Assembly: GCA_910588595.1 (NCBI GenBank) | Contig: CAJUQU010000105.1 | Coordinates: forward strand, 1-11,296 | Source of the DNA: an uncultured Lachnospiraceae bacterium | GTDB taxonomy: Bacteria > Bacillota_A > Clostridia > Lachnospirales > Lachnospiraceae | Length of the DNA: 11,296 bases | Direction of reading: 5' to 3' | In this document: piece after piece, positions 6,730-11,296 of the stretch | How positions within the stretch are numbered: the first letter of the stretch is position 1 | How the letters are laid out: the number at the start of each line of letters is the position of its first letter | Position numbers and translations under genes: made by a program | Notes under the pieces: model-generated | The model's input: only the letters and a program-made list of their open reading frames with translations | Told to the model about the DNA's origin: nothing | Databases searched by the model: none

Positions 6730-8136
6730 ATGATCAAGGCAGTTATTTTTGATATGTATGAAACTTTAGTAACTCATTTTGACAGTCCGCTATATTTTGG
6801 AGTGCAGATAGCACAAGATTTAGGAATACCCGAAAATATATTTCAAGAGTTATGGGGACATACAGATCACGATAGAACGATTGGGAAAATAACCTTAGAA
6901 GATGCACTCGAAGATATTATGAGAAAAAGCGAATGTTATTCAGAAGAATTATTAGATTTCGTAGTACAAAAACGAATAGACGCTAAAAACGAGTGTTTTG
7001 AACATTTAAATAAAGAAATAATTCCTATGCTGCGCATTCTAAAAGAAAAGCAAATAAAAATAGGATTAATTAGTAATTGTTTTTCAGAAGAAGTAAGTGT
7101 GATCAAAAACAGCATTCTATTTTCATATTTTGATGTAAGTTGTTTATCATTTGAACAAGGTATTTCAAAACCCGATAAAGAAATCTATTATCGGTGTATG
7201 GAAAAACTTCACGTGAATGCTGAAGAATGTTTATATGTAGGTGATGGCGGTAGTCAGGAATTGGAAACTGCGGAAATGTTAGGGATGAAGGCAATTCAGG
7301 CGGTATGGTATTTCAAAGAGGGAACACAGCAGCCGGTTGGCAGGAAGAATAATTTTTTGCAGGCAGGATCGCCATTAGAAATTATTGACTATCTAAAGAC
7401 TATTTCCAGTTGGACGATCCTTGAGCAGATAAGCCATGAAACAATGGTGTTTATGCGTGGCAAATACTGTTTGGACGAAATCGGAGATGGCAAAGGTGAA
7501 TTGAAATTTAAGCAGGGTCAAAAGACGATTGTTACAGTATATATTCATGAGGATAGATTTACTTTTCTAATTATTTTTGGCAAAAAAGAGCGTGCGTGTT
7601 TTGAAATGCAGAAAAGCGAATTTTCAAAATATGTGTGTGATCATTATGACAATTCAAAAGTTTACCATGATGGGAAATGGATGTATATTGATGTAAACAC
7701 TTTGGCGCAATTAGAAGAGGTCAAAAAACTCATATTTATAAAAAAGAAGCCGAATCGCAAGCCTTTTCCAAAGGAAAATGCGCTATATTCCAAATGTGGT
7801 CAGCGCTGTGATTTGTGTGTCCATTATATTCATACAAGTGATGAACTGCGGACGACTATGGAAGGTTCATTAAGTAAAATGTGGGGGCAGACAGATTGGA
7901 GTATGCGTTGTGAGGGGTGCTACAGTGACAATTGCTACTGTAAAGATGATCTATGCAATGCGAAAGAGTGTGCGTCGAAGAAGGAAGTGGCAGAGTGCAG
8001 GGAGTGTGAGGAATTTCCATGTATAAAGGCAACGTCTGCGGATTATCGCTCTATGATACATACGGAAGTTCATTTTGCTGATGAGATAACCTGGGGAATT
8101 CTTCCGTATGTTCCGATGCAGTATGAAGATCAGTAA
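6730..8136 (+). CDS. HAD-like / DUF3788 / DUF3795 three-domain protein
   Basis: A 468-residue cytoplasmic protein with three parts. Residues 1-222 are a HAD-superfamily domain: motif I FDMYETL (nucleophile D8), motif II ISN (S115), motif III GISKPD (K147), motif IV VGDGG (D172). The second acid of the usual DxD is Tyr10, as in haloacid dehalogenases, so phosphatase activity is uncertain. Residues 228-340 match my picture of DUF3788, with strands TIVTVYIHEDRFTFLIIFGK and the motif YHDGKWMYIDV. Residues 352-450 are a cysteine-rich DUF3795-like domain: CGQRCDLC at 356-363, then CEGC, CYC, and CRECEEFPC, a likely metal site. GAGGAG (6717-6722) lies seven bases before ATG. The frame is open throughout with no sign of error. 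Function is unknown. DUF3788 with DUF3795 is a pairing I recall; the HAD fusion is less usual. Confidence 0.85.
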   Translation: MIKAVIFDMYETLVTHFDSPLYFGVQIAQDLGIPENIFQELWGHTDHDRTIGKITLEDALEDIMRKSECYSEELLDFVVQKRIDAKNECFEHLNKEIIPMLRILKEKQIKIGLISNCFSEEVSVIKNSILFSYFDVSCLSFEQGISKPDKEIYYRCMEKLHVNAEECLYVGDGGSQELETAEMLGMKAIQAVWYFKEGTQQPVGRKNNFLQAGSPLEIIDYLKTISSWTILEQISHETMVFMRGKYCLDEIGDGKGELKFKQGQKTIVTVYIHEDRFTFLIIFGKKERACFEMQKSEFSKYVCDHYDNSKVYHDGKWMYIDVNTLAQLEEVKKLIFIKKKPNRKPFPKENALYSKCGQRCDLCVHYIHTSDELRTTMEGSLSKMWGQTDWSMRCEGCYSDNCYCKDDLCNAKECASKKEVAECRECEEFPCIKATSADYRSMIHTEVHFADEITWGILPYVPMQYEDQ

Positions 8137-8236
8137 GTAATTGTAGATTTGCTGTTTGGAAGTGTGGGGAGCAGGTTAAGGAAAAAGCTGTGGAAAGAAG
8201 TATGGGGTGTGGCGGCTGCTATGCTCCATATTTTTG

Positions 8237-8265
8237 TGGAAAATGGAGATTGAAAGTGATATAAT
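8237..8265 (+). promoter_or_regulatory. Extended -10 promoter for the acetyltransferase gene
   Basis: TGA-TATAAT (8257-8265) with consensus -10. TGGAAA at 8237-8242 sits 17 bases upstream as a weak -35. An inverted repeat CTCCAT (8224-8229)/ATGGAG (8243-8248) overlaps the -35 and could be an operator or a hairpin ending the upstream transcript, though it has no T-tract. Confidence 0.65.
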
Positions 8266-8294
8266 CTACGGAATGGATGTAAGGAGAGAACGGC

Positions 8295-8840
8295 ATGGAA
8301 TATATATTTGAAACAGAACACTTGAGGATTAGAAAATTTGAGGCGGAAGATGCCCAATGCCTATATGAAAATCATTTGGAGGAAGAAGTAAAAAGGTGGA
8401 TCCCAAATGAAAGCTATGCAGATCTGGAAGAAACGAAAGAAGCGATCAAATTTTATGTGACCTGTGTGAATGGCAGGCATTTACCATATGTGTTGGCTGT
8501 TGAGCTGAAAGAAACAGGTGAATTGATAGGCGATACAGGTGTAAACGAGGTAGAAGGAAGTCCTGATGAGGTAGAAATAGGTTACGTGATATGTAAAAAG
8601 TATAGTGGCAACGGGTATGCTTCTGAATTATTAAAAGCGATGACAGCGTTTATAAAAAGAACTTTTGGAATGAATATTTTATACGGACGTGTGATGCGTG
8701 GAAATAATGCTTCTGTGAGAGTTCTTGAAAAAAATGGTTATGAATTTGTTAAGGTAGAATTTGGGGCGGAAGATGACCCTTATGGTAACGGAATGTTAAT
8801 TTATAAGAAATTATGTATTGTGCAGCAGGTCAGCTTATGA
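8295..8840 (+). CDS. GNAT-family N-acetyltransferase (RimJ/RimL-like)
   Basis: Protein of 181 residues, normal length for the Acetyltransf_3/RimJ-RimL group, expected to transfer acetyl from acetyl-CoA to an amine such as a protein N-terminus or small molecule. The start FETEHLRIRKFEAEDA is the typical first strand and helix of this group. The central sheet has ELIGDTGVNE and VEIGYVI. The acetyl-CoA loop is KYSGNGYA in the Q/RxxGxG/A position, followed by the helix SELLKAMTAF. The end GNNASVRVLEKNGYEFV is the conserved motif B. AAGGAG at 8281-8286 fixes the ATG at 8295. It has its own promoter and no close downstream partner, so substrate cannot be inferred from context. Confidence 0.93.
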   Translation: MEYIFETEHLRIRKFEAEDAQCLYENHLEEEVKRWIPNESYADLEETKEAIKFYVTCVNGRHLPYVLAVELKETGELIGDTGVNEVEGSPDEVEIGYVICKKYSGNGYASELLKAMTAFIKRTFGMNILYGRVMRGNNASVRVLEKNGYEFVKVEFGAEDDPYGNGMLIYKKLCIVQQVSL

Positions 8841-9276
8841 AAGCAGGACTACCTTTTATATTATAGAATCATTTTGAATATTGGTCAGAATATGGAATAA
8901 ATAATCTGATAGTAAAATATTAATATTCCTCATCAGAATTGCACATCCACAGTCATTACAATGTTATGTGGCATATCCGCTAAAAGATTTTAGACATATT
9001 TGTCTACAGCTTGCACAAGCGCGTTAAATGATATGTATATTGAGGAAAGCAGCGGAGTGACGATTAATTATGGCAATAAGCAGTTGGGAATGAATGCGGC
9101 TATGGTGGAGTGCATGGTAAGGTGTAATGTGCAATTCTGACAGCATCAGATGCACACTCCCCACAGAATGTTGACTTATATAATAATGAACGACTTGATT
9201 CAATCTGTATAATTGGATGTGACAAGTGAAACTATGATGTGGGATTTTTAAATAGTGTAAAGGACTGATTATTGAT
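8841..9276. other. Non-coding, AT-rich gap with decayed content
   Basis: No intact gene is visible in these 436 bases. The gap contains the 208-bp segment bounded by 14-bp inverted repeats (8933-9140). A TATAAT at 9208-9213 could serve the Nudix remnant, but no matching -35 is seen; TTGACT at 9171-9176 is too far away. AAAGGA at 9259-9264 is the likely ribosome binding site of that remnant. Confidence 0.5.
8933..9140. repeat. 208-bp segment with perfect 14-bp terminal inverted repeats
   Basis: TCAGAATTGCACAT (8933-8946) is the exact reverse complement of ATGTGCAATTCTGA (9127-9140). The enclosed DNA has no transposase. A short open frame of 35 codons (9033-9140, MYIEESSGVTINYGNKQLGM and on) ends exactly on the TGA inside the right repeat. 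Size and termini fit a miniature non-autonomous element or a recombination remnant. I see no convincing target-site duplication (flanks CTCA and CAGC share at most CA). Confidence 0.45.
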
Positions 9277-9500
9277 ATGAAAGACAATATGGAAAGGTAT
9301 AGAGGAAATTATATAACGGAAATGCGTAAAGATGTAGGACATGCGCCTCTTATGGTAATAAGCTGCGGAGTTATTATCGAAAATGATAGTGGGGAAATAT
9401 TGCTTCAAAAGCGACAAGATAATGGACTCTGGGCACTCATTGGCGGTTCTATGGAGATTGTCGAGAATATATTGAAGTAGTAAAAAGAGAAGCATTTGAG
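9277..9500 (+). pseudogene. Nudix hydrolase, frameshifted and truncated
   Basis: The first 60 or so residues are a clear Nudix hydrolase N-terminus: GHAPLMVISCGVIIEN, then ILLQKRQDNGLWALIGGSMEI. The Nudix box (GX5EX7REUXEE) starts in frame as GSMEIVENI, then a frame change at about 9471-9473 gives a stop at 9478-9480. Supplying one base there restores EVVKREAFE (9474-9500), exactly filling the X7-RE spacing of the box. Immediately afterwards the expected E-x-G-U is replaced by AHSEQG, so a second lesion, probably a deletion, removed the catalytic half of the box and the rest of the gene. Without these acids no metal binding or hydrolysis of nucleoside-diphosphate substrates is expected. ATG 9277 follows AAAGGA (9259-9264) with a rather long spacer. 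Confidence 0.8.
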
Positions 9501-9940
9501 GCACATTCAGAGCAGGGAAAACATTTCAATCTATTATGCAAAATTGAATTACTCTGCTTTTATGCATGTTACCGCAAGACTTGCACTCAAGCTGATTCTG
9601 GCAGATCTGAAATCACAGCCGATATTTCTGTGCATAGGTAACACCATGGTCTCAAAATTCAGGAAGAAATTTGAGGATGTGTGAAAGTTGTTTGATCATG
9701 CGGCGGATGGTTTATTTACTATGCCCTTTGTTTCTTGGCTGCCTTCTACTTATTTGTTTCAAATTTCAACCTGAGAATATAGATTTCAGCGGAATGTATG
9801 GTATACTATTGTAGAGCGTGCGTCAAACACGCTCCAACGAACGTTCTTCATTATTAAATTATTAGTTCCGGAGTTTTTGTTGCAAGCGCAGGCACAAGGA
9901 AGATTCCAGACAGCTATTTTAAGTATCAGGGAGTGAAACT
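9501..9940. other. Non-coding stretch after the Nudix remnant
   Basis: In 440 bases I see only fragments. An open frame at 9496-9684 has no recognisable content and is probably decayed DNA. A promoter and hairpin at 9799-9834 belong to the downstream gene. The bases between 9835 and 9927 form an apparently unstructured leader of the DUF4317 gene. Confidence 0.5.
9799..9834 (+). promoter_or_regulatory. Extended -10 promoter followed by a start-site hairpin
   Basis: TGG-TATACT (9799-9807) is an extended -10 with no clear -35. Starting about where transcription would begin, GAGCGTG (9814-9820) pairs perfectly with CACGCTC (9828-9834) around the loop CGTCAAA. The right arm and loop contain TCAAACACGCTC, also present in the dispersed repeats at 32-54 and 6590-6612. 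The hairpin may stabilise the transcript's 5' end or be an operator, or the promoter may be carried by the repeat element. Confidence 0.45.
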
Positions 9941-10567
9941 ATGTATACGATCAACAGAGACGACATGCTCGAACTCACACGCCGCATGACACCCAAGAGA
10001 AACTGCTTCTCGCGCATTGCAGGCGCTTATTTTGACGAGGAAGGCTTCATCGACGGCACTTTTAACCGTCATTTTCTGAAATTATCCCAGAAAGATATCG
10101 AGACGAACCTGCAGCTCGCAAAGACTGTGCCATTCTCGGAGACAAACAAAAATCTGAAATACTACCCTTTTTCCAGGGAAGACGAAAAAGCCGGACATAC
10201 CTGGCAGATGCTCATGGGTCTGAAAGACTGCGAGCTGAAAAATGATGCGTTGTTGGAACTCTTCTATGAATTTATCGGGGAAAAATACAGGACAGATAAA
10301 CCGTATGGCGTCAGAATCCTCTACGGCAGCTACGATATCCCCCTAAAGTCGAAAGACAAGGAGAGCCTGTGGGAGTCAGAGGAAGTCTACAAGTTCATCA
10401 TATGCACCTTCTGCCCGCTGCACGGCGATTATGAGGCTGGTGCTCCTGAGTGCGGCTTTTTGTTTCCGGCATTCACAGACCGCAGCGCTGATATCCACGG
10501 CATCATGGTCTATCAGGCTGATGAAAAGCACCCGCACGAAGAACTTGTCAGGGATATTTTATTTTAG
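9941..10567 (+). CDS. DUF4317 family protein, short form
   Basis: Protein of 208 residues resembling DUF4317, a family I know from Clostridia with no established function. Typical features are the beginning NRDDMLELTRRMTPKRNCFS followed by RIAGAYFDEEG, the middle segment DALLELFYEFI with YGVRILYGSYDIPLK, ESEEVYKFIICTFCPL, and the end ECGFLFPAFTDRSADIHGIM. There is no signal peptide or membrane segment. As I recall, many members are about twice this length; here the frame stops soon after the IHGIM block, so it is either a natural short form or lacks the C-terminal half. AGGGAG (9928-9933) lies seven bases before the ATG. The base composition is clearly more GC-rich than the preceding kilobase. 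It converges with the next gene, 49 bases apart, with no obvious terminator between. Confidence 0.75.
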   Translation: MYTINRDDMLELTRRMTPKRNCFSRIAGAYFDEEGFIDGTFNRHFLKLSQKDIETNLQLAKTVPFSETNKNLKYYPFSREDEKAGHTWQMLMGLKDCELKNDALLELFYEFIGEKYRTDKPYGVRILYGSYDIPLKSKDKESLWESEEVYKFIICTFCPLHGDYEAGAPECGFLFPAFTDRSADIHGIMVYQADEKHPHEELVRDILF

Positions 10568-10616
10568 CGTATGTGTGAAAAAACTTTAGACTTTAACTGG
10601 AATCTGTACGATATTG

Positions 10617-10985
10617 TTATTGAGTTTCCGTCAACTTTTGGATCGCTTCTTCTCTGGTTAACACAAAAAAGAAGTTCTTGCCGTTGTTGGATTCATAGAT
10701 GAAATCCTTCAACGGTTTGCTTGTGTACTGGGAGTAATCTCCATAAATAGCAACTCTGACATGGTAATTGATAAACTTTTGAAGTATCTCGCCCGCCATG
10801 CCGCTGCTGAGGACAAAAAATTCCTCACACACCGCAGCTTTATCGATCACGATATTGGTTGCTTCCGTTTCATACTTAACAGTCATTGCCAGATCTAAAG
10901 CGGATTGCGTATCAACGATGACCTTTTCATCACTGGAAATAACTGCAATGTCTGTTCCATTGTCTTTCAAGTGTTCAATATTCAT
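10617..10985 (-). CDS. DUF4180 family protein
   Basis: A 122-residue cytoplasmic protein matching DUF4180 as I know it. It starts MNIEHLKDNGTDIAVISSDE and continues VDTQSALDLAMTVKYE, then EEFFVLSSGMAGEILQKFIN, RVAIYGDYSQYTSKPLKDFI and YESNNGKNFFFV. The second half (GLAGEILQKF / YTSK-LKDFIYESN) is the conserved core of the family. The role is unknown; the fold suggests a small alpha/beta, STAS-like or regulatory protein, which is only a guess. The start at 10985 is chosen because GGAGG (10993-10997 on the minus strand) sits seven bases upstream. The longer open frame from 11072 would begin with a hydrophobic stretch encoded by the leader and has no ribosome binding site. A full promoter lies upstream at 11064-11092. 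Confidence 0.85.
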   Translation of the reverse strand: MNIEHLKDNGTDIAVISSDEKVIVDTQSALDLAMTVKYETEATNIVIDKAAVCEEFFVLSSGMAGEILQKFINYHVRVAIYGDYSQYTSKPLKDFIYESNNGKNFFFVLTREEAIQKLTETQ

Positions 10986-11063
10986 AATAAATCCTCCATG
11001 TCGCACCTGCGGCTCAAACAAAAAGAAAAACGCATATGCAGTACAAATTCCAGTTGAGTCTAT

Positions 11064-11092
11064 ATTATACACCGATTGGGGTAAATTATCAA
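11064..11092 (-). promoter_or_regulatory. Sigma-A promoter of the DUF4180 gene
   Basis: Reading the minus strand: TTGATA (11087-11092), a 17-base spacer, and consensus TATAAT (11064-11069). Transcription would start near 11057, giving a leader of about 70 nt to the ATG at 10985. Confidence 0.8.
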
Positions 11093-11215
11093 AGGTGTCC
11101 CAGACCAGTACATCATGCAGAGTGGCGGCTGGTCATCCGATAAGACTAAAAGCAACCTGCCAGGCACAATCAAAGATTATGAGAGAAAATATACCGACTT
11201 GAGAGTAAAAAGTTC

Positions 11216-11289
11216 TATCAAAAAAATAACTCTTCCATATGGACTTGTGAGTTGTAAGTTATCAATAAAAAAATAACCCTTCCATATGG
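11216..11289 (-). terminator. Two tandem hairpin/T-tract repeats at the right edge
   Basis: A 22-base unit occurs twice, 47 bp apart (11221-11242 and 11268-11289), differing by one base: AAAAAATAAC, Y, CTTCCATATGG. Read on the minus strand, each gives a short stem followed by a T-tract. In the first, AACTC/GAGTT (complement of 11249-11253 and 11228-11232) is followed by ATTTTTTT. In the second, AACC/GGTT around ATATGGAAG is followed by ATTTTTTTA. They could terminate a leftward gene beyond the window. The bases from 11093 to 11215 hold nothing I can identify. Confidence 0.4.
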
Positions 11290-11296
11290 TTTTATG

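Noticed and set aside
9171..9184. TTGACT followed by TATAAT as a promoter
   Set aside because: The two elements are only two bases apart, so they cannot form a sigma-A promoter together.
9496..9684. 62-codon open frame after the Nudix remnant
   Set aside because: No ribosome binding site or homology; partly out-of-frame Nudix sequence and decayed DNA.
10798..11202. 134-codon plus-strand open frame opposite DUF4180
   Set aside because: Antisense to a gene with clear family match, ribosome binding site and promoter.
1..11296. CRISPR array, tRNA, rRNA or defence island
   Set aside because: No regularly spaced repeats with spacers, no cloverleaf-type sequence seen, and no nuclease/helicase cluster; the only toxin-antitoxin pair is broken.

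Overview
The window looks like an accessory stretch of a low-to-medium GC Gram-positive genome, most likely a gut Clostridia/Lachnospiraceae relative. This rests on strong AGGAGG-type ribosome binding sites, sigma-A type promoters, and protein families that I know mainly from Clostridia (DUF4317, DUF4180, DUF3788, DUF3795). This is judgement by eye; no search was run. No rRNA, tRNA, CRISPR array, transposase or integrase was seen.

Layout. (1) 1-351 is non-coding. It holds several dyads and one copy of a 23-bp repeat, and ends in the promoter of a two-component system. (2) 352-5510 is a complete regulator/sensor/ABC-exporter module: an OmpR-type response regulator, a histidine kinase with almost no extracellular loop, a MacB/BceA-type ATPase and an 879-residue FtsX-type permease. 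A bidirectional-looking terminator follows at 5524-5550. The regulator operon and the ABC operon start with nearly superimposable promoters: two GTGA boxes 11 bp apart, the second exactly 15 bp upstream of an extended -10. This predicts that the regulator controls both its own genes and the exporter. (3) 5551-6635 holds decayed material: a minus-strand coding remnant, then an antitoxin/PIN-toxin pair in which one internal deletion appears to have removed the end of the antitoxin gene and the start of the toxin gene, including the toxin's first catalytic acid. The toxin's 3' end runs into a second copy of the left-edge repeat. (4) 6730-8840 holds an unusual three-domain protein (HAD-like + DUF3788 + DUF3795) and a GNAT acetyltransferase, each with its own extended -10 promoter. 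(5) 8841-9940 is mostly non-coding. It contains a 208-bp segment bounded by perfect 14-bp inverted repeats, a frameshifted Nudix hydrolase remnant, and a promoter followed by a hairpin carrying part of the same repeat family. (6) 9941-10985 holds convergent DUF4317 and DUF4180 genes, the latter with a textbook promoter. (7) The right edge has two copies of a short T-tract/hairpin repeat that would act as terminators for a leftward gene outside the window.

The first half is one coherent functional unit, probably sensing of and resistance to an envelope-active compound such as an antimicrobial peptide. The second half is a patchwork of single-gene units and broken genes, consistent with a region of repeated insertion and deletion. 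I do not see a clear new multi-gene system. The most worthwhile leads are the duplicated promoter/operator, the HAD-DUF3788-DUF3795 fusion, the toxin-antitoxin deletion and the repeat-bounded 208-bp segment.
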